Source: an uncultured Lachnospiraceae bacterium
GTDB lineage: Bacteria; Bacillota; Clostridia; Lachnospirales; Lachnospiraceae
Direction of reading: 5' to 3'
DNA length: 27,589 nt
NCBI GenBank assembly: GCA_910579085.1
Contig: CAJTRU010000007.1
Coordinates: 68,544 to 96,132 of the forward strand
Positions 15,851-23,871 of this stretch are shown here, one piece after another. Position numbers and translations under genes: made by a program. The number at the start of each line of letters is the position of its first letter. The first letter of the stretch is position 1. The notes under the pieces are model-generated. The model was not told where the DNA came from. It saw nothing but the letters and a program-made list of their open reading frames with translations, and searched no databases.

Positions 15851-15898
15851 AAGAAAATATTGCAAAAGTAAAACCCATAATACGAGGAGGATAATTTA

Positions 15899-17512
15899 AT
15901 GGCTGTCAAATATGTGTTTGTTACTGGAGGAGTTGTATCAGGCCTTGGCAAAGGGATAACTGCTGCTTCCCTTGGAAGGCTGCTTAAAATGCGTGGCTAT
16001 AGTGTCACAATGCAGAAATTCGACCCATATATAAATATTGACCCTGGCACAATGAACCCTGTACAGCATGGTGAAGTATTTGTTACAGATGATGGTGCAG
16101 AAACTGACCTTGACCTGGGGCATTATGAACGTTTTATTGATGAAAGCCTTACTAAACAGTCAAACGTAACTACTGGCAAAGTATACTGGTCTGTTTTAAA
16201 TAAAGAGAGGCGTGGTGACTATGGCGGCGGCACGGTACAGGTAATACCACATATTACCAATGAAATTAAAAGCCGTTTTTACCGTAATGATGGATGCAAA
16301 GAAACACAAATTGCCATTATTGAAGTAGGTGGCACAGTTGGTGATATTGAAAGCCAGCCTTTCCTTGAGTCTATACGCCAGTTCCAGCATGATACAGGCC
16401 ATGAAAATGCTATCCTTATACATGTTACCCTTATTCCTTATCTTCATGCATCTGGTGAAATGAAAACCAAACCTACTCAAGCAAGTGTAAAAGAATTACA
16501 GGGCATGGGAATACGTCCTGATATTATAGTATGCCGCACAGAATATGAACTTGAGCAGGGACTCAGGGACAAAATCGCCCTTTTCTGTAATGTCCCTACA
16601 AAATGTGTACTACAGAACCTTGATGTTGAAACTCTTTATGAAGCACCTCTTGCAATGGAAAAGGAACACCTTGCAGATGTTGTATGTGAAAAACTAAACC
16701 TGGAATGTCCTGCACCTGATATAACAGAATGGCAGTCAATGGTTGACAATATAAAACATCTTGATAAAGATGTTACTGTAGCCCTTGTTGGCAAATATAC
16801 AACTCTTCATGATGCTTATATAAGTGTTGTTGAATCATTAAAACATGGCGGCTTTGCACATAAATGCAACGTAAATATTAAGTGGGTACCTTCTGAAGAA
16901 CTTACCCCGGAAAATGTTGGCGGAATATTAGGCGACGCAAGTGGAATTCTTGTTCCAGGTGGCTTTGGCGACCGTGGGATTGATGGCAAAATTGCTGCAA
17001 TACAGTATGCCCGTGAAAATAATGTACCTTTTCTCGGGCTCTGTCTTGGAATGCAGCTTGCAATAGTTGAATTTTCAAGACATGTGGCTGGTTTCCATGA
17101 TGCACACAGCATAGAACTTGACCCGCAGACAACACATCCTGTAATCCACCTGATGCCTGAACAGGACGGAATAGAAGATATTGGTGGTACATTAAGGCTT
17201 GGTTCTTACCCATGTGTGCTCGACCATGCTTCAAAGGCTTACTCCCTGTATGGTATTGAAACAATCCATGAAAGGCACAGACACCGTTATGAAGTAAATA
17301 ATTATTACCGTGATGAACTAGCAAAAAATGGGATGCTCTTCTCAGGGCTTTCACCTGACGGGCGCATTGTAGAAATGTGCGAACTTCCAGACCATCCTTG
17401 GTTTATTGCTACACAGGCACACCCTGAATTTAAATCACGCCCAAACAGGCCACATCCTTTGTTTAAAGGATTTATAAATGCTGCCCTTAAATACCAGGAC
17501 AACCATAAATAA
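15899..17512 (+). CDS. pyrG: CTP synthase
   Basis: CTP synthase aminates UTP to CTP using ATP and glutamine, the last step of de novo pyrimidine nucleotide synthesis. The 537-residue length is normal. The amidoligase half opens with KYVFVTGGVVSGLGKG (residues 3-18, nucleotide loop) and contains NIDPGTMNPVQHGEVFV and the IEVGGTVGDIES signature. The class I glutamine amidotransferase half starts near 290; its nucleophile is the cysteine of GLCLGMQ (about 382), with HPEFKSRP near 507 giving the other two triad residues. GAGGAGG lies eight bases before the ATG. It is the first of two rightward genes in an otherwise leftward window and has its own promoter. Confidence 0.98.
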   Translation: MAVKYVFVTGGVVSGLGKGITAASLGRLLKMRGYSVTMQKFDPYINIDPGTMNPVQHGEVFVTDDGAETDLDLGHYERFIDESLTKQSNVTTGKVYWSVLNKERRGDYGGGTVQVIPHITNEIKSRFYRNDGCKETQIAIIEVGGTVGDIESQPFLESIRQFQHDTGHENAILIHVTLIPYLHASGEMKTKPTQASVKELQGMGIRPDIIVCRTEYELEQGLRDKIALFCNVPTKCVLQNLDVETLYEAPLAMEKEHLADVVCEKLNLECPAPDITEWQSMVDNIKHLDKDVTVALVGKYTTLHDAYISVVESLKHGGFAHKCNVNIKWVPSEELTPENVGGILGDASGILVPGGFGDRGIDGKIAAIQYARENNVPFLGLCLGMQLAIVEFSRHVAGFHDAHSIELDPQTTHPVIHLMPEQDGIEDIGGTLRLGSYPCVLDHASKAYSLYGIETIHERHRHRYEVNNYYRDELAKNGMLFSGLSPDGRIVEMCELPDHPWFIATQAHPEFKSRPNRPHPLFKGFINAALKYQDNHK

Positions 17513-17540
17513 GCCTGCTATAACAAGGCAACACAGATAA

Positions 17541-17578
17541 GGCATATATTTTTCCGGAAGGACAAGCTGGATATGCCA
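17541..17578 (+). terminator. Possible hairpin after pyrG
   Basis: GGCATAT (17541-17547) pairs with ATATGCC (17572-17578); the loop carries a small TCC-GGAA-GGA stem. No T tract follows, so termination is uncertain. Confidence 0.3.
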
Positions 17579-17658
17579 TAATAATGCCAATACCCTGTTT
17601 TAAAATCTAAAAAACATAATACCTGGTGCGTTCCAGATAATACCAGCAGCCAGGCTGG

Positions 17659-17708
17659 CAGTATATGCAGTTTCCTGTATTATAATTACATGTAAACTGC
17701 ATATACTG
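17659..17708. repeat. 15-bp perfect inverted repeat between pyrG and the GHL10 gene
   Basis: CAGTATATGCAGTTT at 17659-17673 is repeated in reverse complement at 17694-17708. The 20-base centre contains a further TGTA...TACA pair around the palindrome ATTATAAT, itself a good -10 in either direction. It could be an operator around a promoter or a long RNA hairpin. Confidence 0.8.
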
Positions 17709-17765
17709 TCTATAAAACAGGCTGGAACTGCCAGAAAAAATAATGTAGAAAGGCATGTATATTTT

Positions 17766-19154
17766 ATGGAAAAAAATAATTATAAAACTGTTAAAAAGAA
17801 AAACCTCTTTCTTCCAGTTTTAACTTCAATAATACTTATGTCCTGTGCTGTTTTTACACTATGTGTTTATAACCGTTCCAACAGCGCAAAAGCCTTAGAA
17901 GAAACAAGTACATCTGGTAATACAGTTTCTTCCTCTGCTATTGGTATTACAGATAATACAACTAATACAGAAAATGAAGACAGTACAACCAGCCCTGGCA
18001 GCTCTAATATTAAATCTGCCCCTCCTGGTGAGCTGCATGGGGTATGGATTTCATTCCTTGACTACAATTCCAAAGGCTATACAAGGGAGTCCTTTACCCG
18101 CCAGACAAAAGAAATGTTTGATACATGTAAGGAAAATAACTTTAATACTGTATTTGTGCATGTAAGAATGTTTTCTGATGCAATGTATAATTCCAAATAT
18201 TTCCCATGGTCTAAATATTCATCTGGTAAAATTGGCAAAAGCCCTGGGTTCGACCCTCTTTCAATTATGGTAGCAGAAGCCCATAAACGCGGATTAAAAA
18301 TCCATGCATGGATTAACCCATACCGCATAACCAAAGACACCACAAGTAATTCAGCACTTGCCAGGTCTTCATATGCATACAAATGGCGTAATTCAAAATC
18401 ACCATCACTTAGGCGTAATGTCTTAAACTATGGTGGCCAGCTTTATTTTAACCCATCAAAACCTTCTGTCCAGAACCTTATAGTTAATGGTGTAAAAGAA
18501 ATTGTTAAAAACTATGACGTTGATGGCATACACTTTGATGATTATTTTTATCCTAACCTTGGTACATCATATAGAAAGAATTTTGACGCAAAAGAATACA
18601 ATACATATGCCAAGAACAGCAGAAAAAATGGCAAAACTCCTCTTGGCATAGTAGCATGGCGCCGCAATAATGTAACAAAACTTATCAGAAATGTTTATTC
18701 ATCAGTAAAGAAATTAGATAAAAACTGTATATTCGGAATAAGCCCTGCTGGTAATATTGATAATCTTTACCTTAAAAATAATTACTATTGTGATGTTAAA
18801 AAATGGATGGGCAGCACTGGGTATATTGATTATATCTGTCCACAGATATACTGGTCTTTTAAACATCCATCATGTCCGTTTAAAAAGACATTAAAAACCT
18901 GGACTGCTGTACCAAGGCATAAAAATGTCAAGCTCTACACCGGTCTCGCCGCCTACCGGGCAGGAATAAGCAGCAAGGAAGCCAGCCTTATAGGTGATAA
19001 AAGCTGGGCTAAAAGTAATACAATATTAAAACGCCAGATAAAATATTCACGTAATACTGGTGAAACAGACGGATTTATATTCTTTGACTATGCAGACCTG
19101 AAGCGCAGTTCTGCCCGCAAAGAAATTAAAAATGCCGTAAGCCTTTTTAAATAA
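17766..19154 (+). CDS. Membrane-anchored GHL10-family glycoside-hydrolase-like protein (DUF187/YngK/DigH type)
   Basis: A 462-residue extracytoplasmic protein. It has a basic start, a hydrophobic segment at about 14-35 acting as a signal anchor, and a Ser/Thr/Asn-rich spacer (45-85) suited to crossing the wall. From residue 88 the TIM-barrel GHL10 domain follows: GELHGVWISFLD, NTVFVHVRMFSDAMY, GLKIHAWINPYR, DGIHFDDYFYP with the acidic pair, FGISPAGNID and DYICPQIYW. E. coli DigH of this family cleaves denuded peptidoglycan strands, so a cell-wall remodelling role is the best inference. The ribosome binding site is poor (AAAGG, 12 bases before ATG). It lies 253 bases after pyrG, separated by inverted repeats, and ends with a terminator. 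Confidence 0.9.
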   Translation: MEKNNYKTVKKKNLFLPVLTSIILMSCAVFTLCVYNRSNSAKALEETSTSGNTVSSSAIGITDNTTNTENEDSTTSPGSSNIKSAPPGELHGVWISFLDYNSKGYTRESFTRQTKEMFDTCKENNFNTVFVHVRMFSDAMYNSKYFPWSKYSSGKIGKSPGFDPLSIMVAEAHKRGLKIHAWINPYRITKDTTSNSALARSSYAYKWRNSKSPSLRRNVLNYGGQLYFNPSKPSVQNLIVNGVKEIVKNYDVDGIHFDDYFYPNLGTSYRKNFDAKEYNTYAKNSRKNGKTPLGIVAWRRNNVTKLIRNVYSSVKKLDKNCIFGISPAGNIDNLYLKNNYYCDVKKWMGSTGYIDYICPQIYWSFKHPSCPFKKTLKTWTAVPRHKNVKLYTGLAAYRAGISSKEASLIGDKSWAKSNTILKRQIKYSRNTGETDGFIFFDYADLKRSSARKEIKNAVSLFK

Positions 19155-19202
19155 CTGCAAAATCCAGGAATATCTGCCACCGTAAATACAACCGTAAACA
19201 AT

Positions 19203-19248
19203 ATGTGGCTGCTACACTATAAAAAATGTAACAGCCACATTTATTTTA
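19203..19248 (+). terminator. Terminator after the GHL10 gene
   Basis: ATGTGGCTG (19203-19211) pairs with CAGCCACAT (19232-19240), extended inside by TACA/TGTA, and is followed by TTATTTTAA. A second small dyad, TTTTAAC-CCT-GTTAAAA, begins at 19244. It may also act for the leftward deacetylase transcript. Confidence 0.75.
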
Positions 19249-19317
19249 ACCCTGTTAAAAACATACCTTTCTATGCAAAGCAGCAACCAGGCTTGTTTTT
19301 ATACATCCAAACATTAA

Positions 19318-19350
19318 ATATCTGATTAAAGGAATGTAGGTTGCAGATAT
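19318..19350 (-). terminator. Possible terminator after the deacetylase gene
   Basis: Minus strand ATATCTG / CAGATAT, 7 bp with a 19-base loop, followed by TTAATGTTT, beginning 18 bases past the deacetylase stop. Weak on its own. Confidence 0.35.
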
Positions 19351-19367
19351 CATTTTAATCTATAATT

Positions 19368-20054
19368 TTAATTCCACTTTTCAAGCAGGCACTGGGAATT
19401 AGTGCCATAAAATATATCATCCCTGCCTCCTAGCATCTTGCATAGCTTTTCTATACGTTCCCAGTTATTATTAACATCAAATTCATAACTGTGTCCCCAT
19501 ATATAAAATAAAAGCTGTTCACCTTCTGCCGGTTCTGCTTCAAGAAATTTCTCCGCCAGCATGAAAAGCATCTCATCATTATGATGGCATGTACTTTCCA
19601 GCTTTAATGGTTCTTTTGGCATATCAAAGCCATGAGTAGCACCAACTGTCCTTCCATATTTAAAGCCAGCATCACTAAGATACCTGATAACATCATCATT
19701 AAAAACACCATACGCATATGCCATTCCAACAGGATACTTTCCATAAAGCCTCTCAATATTCTCTGCATCTGTAATAAATTCCTGTTTATATTCTTCCTGT
19801 TTTAAACTATCTGGCGCTATATGTTTTAATCCATGCACAGCAATCTCATGACCTTTATAAAGCTGGTTTAATCCCTCCTGCTCCATACGCTGTATATGTA
19901 CACCATCTATCTCAAAGCAGCTCTCATTAGACTGTATTCCTGTATTCAAATTAAACGTTGCTTTCATGCCATAGTGGTTAAAAATATCTACAAGCTTTCT
20001 GTCCTGTTCTATACCATCATCATAACTAAATGTAAGTGCTTTCCTATATCCCAT
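19368..20054 (-). CDS. Polysaccharide deacetylase family protein (NodB-like), cytoplasmic
   Basis: A 228-residue protein with the NodB carbohydrate-esterase fold. Motif 1 is TFSYDDG (residues 8-14, catalytic base and metal Asp), motif 2 the metal histidines of HGLKH (H74, H78), motif 3 is replaced by AYAYGVFND, and the late motif is YIWGHSYEF with a conserved histidine. Metal-dependent members remove N-acetyl groups from chitin, peptidoglycan or small N-acetyl sugars. There is no signal peptide or membrane segment, so the substrate is probably intracellular or a small molecule, not wall polymer. GGAGG lies eight bases before the ATG. It follows the coiled-coil gene by 44 bases and is likely co-transcribed with it. 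Confidence 0.9.
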   Translation of the reverse strand: MGYRKALTFSYDDGIEQDRKLVDIFNHYGMKATFNLNTGIQSNESCFEIDGVHIQRMEQEGLNQLYKGHEIAVHGLKHIAPDSLKQEEYKQEFITDAENIERLYGKYPVGMAYAYGVFNDDVIRYLSDAGFKYGRTVGATHGFDMPKEPLKLESTCHHNDEMLFMLAEKFLEAEPAEGEQLLFYIWGHSYEFDVNNNWERIEKLCKMLGGRDDIFYGTNSQCLLEKWN

Positions 20055-20098
20055 ATATACATCCTCCCATTTTAAAACTCTGGTTCTGGATAAAAATA

Positions 20099-20467
20099 TC
20101 AGGCAATACCAAACTTGTCCTTTATAACCCTGACTTCACTTTCAAGATATTTAAGACGCATAAACATAATTTCCTTCTCATTGCTGGTTTTTGCAATCTC
20201 TTCCATCTTTCTGTATAAGTCAAGATGCCCTTCTGCAACCAGCCTTATATTATCCCTGATTTCATTTTCCAGAATAAACCTCGTAGTATCCATATTCCTC
20301 TCAATAATTTCAAATCTCTTCTCAAAGCCTGTCCTTAACTCATTAATTTCATCCTTTAACTCTGTTCTTACACTAGCTATTTCATCCTTCAGTTCTGTTC
20401 TTACGCCAGCTATTTCACATCTTAAACCTTTGATTTCATCTAATATCAGTTTTGTTTCTTCAGTCAT
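20099..20467 (-). CDS. Small coiled-coil protein with tandem 11-residue repeats
   Basis: A 122-residue, highly charged, almost wholly helical protein without signal or membrane segments. Residues 19-45 contain tandem 11-residue units (IAGVRTELKDE, IASVRTELKDE, then INELRTGFEKR), and the DNA shows the matching 33-base direct repeat, so the repeat arose by recent duplication. An 11-residue period fits a right-handed or hendecad coiled coil. The rest continues as heptad-like helix to FGIA. I cannot assign a function; scaffold or oligomer partner are guesses. AAAGGAG lies seven bases before ATG 20467. It is first in a two-gene unit with the deacetylase, behind a promoter at 20647-20675 and a long structured leader. 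Confidence 0.75.
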   Translation of the reverse strand: MTEETKLILDEIKGLRCEIAGVRTELKDEIASVRTELKDEINELRTGFEKRFEIIERNMDTTRFILENEIRDNIRLVAEGHLDLYRKMEEIAKTSNEKEIMFMRLKYLESEVRVIKDKFGIA

Positions 20468-20577
20468 TGTTTTTCTCCTTTCTCTTTTACAGGAATTCCA
20501 TTATTCCAGTCTGCACTTCCACAAGCAGAATGACTACAACAAACCCTGTAATACAGTTTCAATATATAAACATTACA

Positions 20578-20605
20578 ATATACAATACTGGCCATTATTG
20601 TATAT
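20578..20605 (-). repeat. 10-bp inverted repeat in the coiled-coil gene leader
   Basis: ATATACAATA (20578-20587) and TATTGTATAT (20596-20605) are exact reverse complements around an 8-base centre CTGGCCAT. It lies in the predicted leader RNA. Confidence 0.75.
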
Positions 20606-20617
20606 ATAATCCTGCAG

Positions 20618-20642
20618 GAAATAACAGTATACCTGTTATTTC
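20618..20642 (-). repeat. 10-bp inverted repeat at the predicted transcript start
   Basis: GAAATAACAG (20618-20627) and CTGTTATTTC (20633-20642) are exact reverse complements with a five-base centre. It begins at the expected first transcribed bases, so it is either a 5' RNA hairpin or an operator at +1. Confidence 0.75.
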
Positions 20643-20646
20643 TTCA

Positions 20647-20675
20647 AATATACCACAATGCCACCAATTTTTCAA
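20647..20675 (-). promoter_or_regulatory. Promoter of the coiled-coil/deacetylase unit
   Basis: Minus strand TTGAAA (20675-20670), 17-base spacer ending in the extended -10 element TGG, TATATT (20652-20647). Confidence 0.65.
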
Positions 20676-20784
20676 CACTTTATTTCATATGTTGTATAGA
20701 TTTATCTTTAAGAATTATTTTTTACATTTCTTTTACAAGACAATATTGCTTTATTATGACTATAGAAACAACTAGATATAACAG

Positions 20785-20814
20785 GTTAAAAAAGGCAATG
20801 CAAAGCATTGCCTT
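20785..20814 (-). terminator. Terminator of pgi
   Basis: Minus strand AAGGCAATG-CTTTG-CATTGCCTT, a perfect 9-bp stem followed by TTTT. It is preceded by another strong hairpin at 20821-20857. Confidence 0.9.
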
Positions 20815-20820
20815 AATAAA

Positions 20821-20857
20821 GCATACAATACCTGGAGCATGTCCAGGATTGTAATGC
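20821..20857 (-). other. Second 3' hairpin after pgi
   Basis: GCAT-ACAAT-A-CCTGG / CCAGG-ATTGT-A-ATGC: 14 paired bases with one bulged A on each arm and a seven-base loop. With the terminator it forms a tandem hairpin 3' end that should block exonucleases. Confidence 0.7.
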
Positions 20858-20899
20858 CTTACCTGTCTTCTTACTTTTTTATTATTACACCTGTATATA

Positions 20900-22249
20900 T
20901 TACAGTCTCTTCATAAGTTCTTCTCTCTGCTCTTCAAATCCTGGCTTGCCAAGGAGTGCAAACATATTTTTCTTATAGCTTTCAACACCTGGCTGGTTAA
21001 ATGGATTAACTCCAAGTACATAACCACTTACACCACATGCAAACTCATAGAAATAGAATAACTGGCCAAGATAGAACTCATTCTGCTCTGGAACTTTTAT
21101 TGTAAGGTTTGGAACATTGCCATCTGTATGTGCAAGCTGTGTACCTTTCATAGCATTTTTGTTAATAAAATCAAGTGTCTTACCTTTAAGATAGTTAAGC
21201 CCGTCAAGGTCTGCCGGCTCTTCTTCAAGTGTTATGTCAAATGAAGGTTTTTCAAGTTCCATAACTGTTTCAAACATTATACGGCTTCCATCCTGGATAA
21301 ACTGGCCCATAGAGTGAAGGTCAGTAGTAAAGTCTACAGATGCTGGGAAAATACCTTTCTGGTCTTTTCCTTCACTCTCACCATAAAGCTGTTTCCACCA
21401 CTCTGCTATATAATGGAATACTGGCTCATAGTTACAAAGAATTTCCACACTCTTGCCTTTGCGCAGAAGAATATTTCTTATTGCTGCATATTTAAGTGCT
21501 TCATTTTCTGCAAATCCTTTATTTAAGCAGACTTCCCTCATTGAAGCAGCACCTTCCATAAGTTTTGAAATATCTGCACCACTTACAGCTATTGGCAACA
21601 GGCCTACTGCTGTCAGTACAGAGAAACGTCCACCTACATCATCAGGTACTACAAATGTTTCATACCCTTCTTCTGTGGCAAGGCTCTTTAACGCTCCCCT
21701 CTCCTTGTCAGTTGTAGCATAAATTCTCTTTGCAGCGCCTTCTTTGCCATATTTCTTTTCAAGCATCTTCTTAAAAATACGGAAAGCTACTGCTGGCTCT
21801 GTTGTTGTACCAGATTTACTGATAACATTTACAGAGAAATCCCTGTCACCAATTACATCAATAAGCTGTGAAAGGTATGTCCCGCTCAGGTTGTTGCCAC
21901 AGTAATAAATCTCAGGAGTCTTACGGATTTCACTGCTGACACTGTTATAAAAACTGTGCCTTAAGAACTCTATTGCAGCCCTTGCACCAAGGTAAGAACC
22001 TCCAATACCAATTACAAGAAGGACTTCTGAATCGGACTGGATTTTTTCAGCAGCTTTTTTAATACGTCCAAACTCTTCTACATCATATGCCACAGGAAGG
22101 TCAATCCATCCCAGGAAGTCATTGCCTGCCCCGTTTCTGCTTAAAAGAACCTCTTTTGCATCGCTTACAATCTTCTCCATAGACTTAATCTCATCATCTG
22201 AGATTACATTGCATGCCAATGAATAGTCAAACTTCACCTGATTTGCCAT
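20900..22249 (-). CDS. pgi: Glucose-6-phosphate isomerase
   Basis: Interconverts glucose 6-phosphate and fructose 6-phosphate in glycolysis and gluconeogenesis. At 449 residues it is the short Gram-positive type. Substrate-binding GIGGSYLGARA is at 81-91, the phosphate loop SKSGTTTEP at 144-152, the signature VGGRFSVLTAVGLLP at 205-219, the catalytic Glu in LYGESEGKD near 291, and the C-terminal histidine/lysine region ends with NPFNQPGVESYKKNMF. GGAGG lies four bases before the ATG. It stands alone, with its own leader carrying two inverted repeats and with tandem hairpins at its 3' end, 221 bases from dnaB. Confidence 0.97.
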   Translation of the reverse strand: MANQVKFDYSLACNVISDDEIKSMEKIVSDAKEVLLSRNGAGNDFLGWIDLPVAYDVEEFGRIKKAAEKIQSDSEVLLVIGIGGSYLGARAAIEFLRHSFYNSVSSEIRKTPEIYYCGNNLSGTYLSQLIDVIGDRDFSVNVISKSGTTTEPAVAFRIFKKMLEKKYGKEGAAKRIYATTDKERGALKSLATEEGYETFVVPDDVGGRFSVLTAVGLLPIAVSGADISKLMEGAASMREVCLNKGFAENEALKYAAIRNILLRKGKSVEILCNYEPVFHYIAEWWKQLYGESEGKDQKGIFPASVDFTTDLHSMGQFIQDGSRIMFETVMELEKPSFDITLEEEPADLDGLNYLKGKTLDFINKNAMKGTQLAHTDGNVPNLTIKVPEQNEFYLGQLFYFYEFACGVSGYVLGVNPFNQPGVESYKKNMFALLGKPGFEEQREELMKRL

Positions 22250-22263
22250 AATTCCTCCATTCC

Positions 22264-22280
22264 GTTGTTATAATAACAAC
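22264..22280 (-). repeat. 7-bp dyad beside the pgi ribosome binding site
   Basis: GTTGTTA-TAA-TAACAAC, an exact inverted repeat ending about 11 bases before the pgi GGAGG on the message. Confidence 0.65.
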
Positions 22281-22295
22281 ATTTAATTAAATATT

Positions 22296-22315
22296 TTAGC
22301 AGTACGGACTGCTAA
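22296..22315 (-). repeat. 8-bp hairpin in the pgi leader
   Basis: TTAGCAGT-ACGG-ACTGCTAA, an exact 8-bp stem with a four-base loop, between the probable promoter and the start of pgi. Confidence 0.7.
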
Positions 22316-22338
22316 TCATAAAATATCTTATATCTTAT

Positions 22339-22365
22339 TTTATACACTTCTCACACTTAAATCAA
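22339..22365 (-). promoter_or_regulatory. Probable promoter of pgi
   Basis: Minus strand TTGATT (22365-22360) and TATAAA (22344-22339) with only 15 bases between; the spacing is short, so the exact elements are uncertain. Confidence 0.4.
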
Positions 22366-22470
22366 GAAAGATTTTCCATATTCATAAAAATTTTTTAAAC
22401 TGCCATGTTCCAGTCTTACAAAAGTAGTACTCACAATCAAATACGTGCTACACATACTATTTATATAATA

Positions 22471-23814
22471 TTATACCGCAGAAATTTCCAGATTTCCAAA
22501 TTTAGTAAACTGTGACAGCCATGCAATTTTTACTGAACCTGTAGGCCCGCTTCTCTGTTTAGCAATAATTACTTCTGCTACACCTTTTTCTTCTGTATCA
22601 GGATTATAATACTCATCCCTGTATAAAAACATTACCACATCTGCATCCTGTTCAATAGCCCCGGATTCACGTAAATCTGACAGCAATGGTTTTTTATCAG
22701 GTCTTTGCTCAACTGCACGCGAAAGCTGTGATAATGCTATAACTGGCACATTAAGTTCCCTTGCCATAACTTTGAGTGAACGTGATATATCTGATATTTC
22801 CTGCTGCCTGTTCTCGCCCTTCCTTTTACCTGCACCTGACATAAGCTGGAGGTAATCTATTATTACAAGGTCAAGCCCCTTTTCAATCTTAAGCCTGCGG
22901 CATTTTGAACGCAGTTCCTGTGCAGTTATTCCAGAGGTATCATCTATTACAAGATTAGAATTACCAATTTTACGTACACTTCCTACAAGTTTATCCCAAT
23001 CCTCATCCTCTAAATCACCTGTTCTTATTTTTTGTGAATCAACATGTGAATTCATAGAAAGCATACGCTTAACAAGCTGCTCCTTGCTCATTTCAAGGCT
23101 GAATATTGCTATCGTGCTTCTGCTGTGCAGTGCCATATATTCTGCAATATTAAGTACAAATGCAGTTTTACCCATAGCAGGCCTTGCTGCAATAAGTATA
23201 AGGTCAGATTTTTGCAGTCCTGCTGTTTTATAATCAAGGTCACGGAAGCCTGTTTCAAGACCTGTAATATGTCCCTTCTGCTTTGCAGCCTTTTCAATAC
23301 TGTCAAGTGTCCTCAGTACAATATCACGTATAGGCTCAAATCCACTTCCACCACGTTTCTGCAATATATCAAACACATTTTTCTCCGCCTCATCAAGTAT
23401 ATCACCAGCAGGCTGCCTGTCCATATAGCAGTTATTGCTTATACGTTCAGTTACCTGTATAAGCCTTCTTAACATGGCCTTATCATGTACTATTGCAGCA
23501 TAATGCCTTATATTGGCAGATGTTGGCACACTCCCAATAAGACCCCCTATAAACTCCACACTTGACAGTTCTGGTGGCACTTCCTTCTCCCGCAGCTTAT
23601 CCTGGAGGGTAACAAGGTCTGCACCAATCCCTGATTTATACATTTCTGTGAGTGCATCAAAAATTATACCATACTGCCCTTGGTAAAAGTCATCTGCTGA
23701 CAACATCTCCATAGCGGCAAGTATAGCATCAGCATCCATAATCATAGAACCAATAACTGCACGTTCTGCTTCTACATTATGTGGTGGTATTCTCTTTATC
23801 GCTTCCTCCTGCAT
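22471..23814 (-). CDS. dnaB: Replicative DNA helicase DnaB
   Basis: The hexameric helicase that unwinds DNA at the replication fork and loads primase (called DnaC in Bacillus). The 447-residue protein has the N-terminal helical domain (IPPHNVEAERAVIGSMIMD at about 8-26), a linker, and the RecA-like domain with Walker A ARPAMGKT at 210-217, Walker B LVIIDYLQLMSG and the LSDLRESGAIEQDADVVMFLYR arginine-finger region. I start at ATG 23814, six bases after GGAGG; nine further codons upstream lack a site. It ends the gdpP-rplI-dnaB unit, an order known widely in Firmicutes. Confidence 0.97.
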   Translation of the reverse strand: MQEEAIKRIPPHNVEAERAVIGSMIMDADAILAAMEMLSADDFYQGQYGIIFDALTEMYKSGIGADLVTLQDKLREKEVPPELSSVEFIGGLIGSVPTSANIRHYAAIVHDKAMLRRLIQVTERISNNCYMDRQPAGDILDEAEKNVFDILQKRGGSGFEPIRDIVLRTLDSIEKAAKQKGHITGLETGFRDLDYKTAGLQKSDLILIAARPAMGKTAFVLNIAEYMALHSRSTIAIFSLEMSKEQLVKRMLSMNSHVDSQKIRTGDLEDEDWDKLVGSVRKIGNSNLVIDDTSGITAQELRSKCRRLKIEKGLDLVIIDYLQLMSGAGKRKGENRQQEISDISRSLKVMARELNVPVIALSQLSRAVEQRPDKKPLLSDLRESGAIEQDADVVMFLYRDEYYNPDTEEKGVAEVIIAKQRSGPTGSVKIAWLSQFTKFGNLEISAV

Positions 23815-23871
23815 TGTAATCCTCCATCTGGTAAAAGGCATTTTATGTTACAGTAATTATTATAACAAAAA

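Larger units (their letters stand above)
15468..15898. other. Intergenic region with two long imperfect hairpins
   Basis: This 431-base gap between divergent ftsH and pyrG holds both promoters plus about 230 bases of unexplained sequence. Two imperfect hairpins lie in tandem: about 15609-15662 (AATCTG...CAGATT outer pairs with further pairing inside) and 15682-15732 (GCAAAAT...ATTTTGC outer pairs, then CTGC/GCAG). A 63-codon minus-strand frame at 15637-15828 has no convincing ribosome binding site. A structured small RNA is possible; I cannot tell its strand. Confidence 0.4.
20468..20899. other. 432-base gap: leader of the coiled-coil gene and 3' region of pgi
   Basis: It holds, right to left, the pgi 3' hairpin pair (20785-20857), an AT-rich stretch with nothing recognisable (20676-20784), a promoter (20647-20675), and a leader of about 170 bases with two dyads (20618-20642 and 20578-20605). 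No protein frame is convincing. Confidence 0.6.

Noticed and set aside
16902..17354. 150-codon minus-strand frame inside pyrG
   Set aside because: Antisense shadow of the amidotransferase half of CTP synthase, His-rich composition and no start signal.
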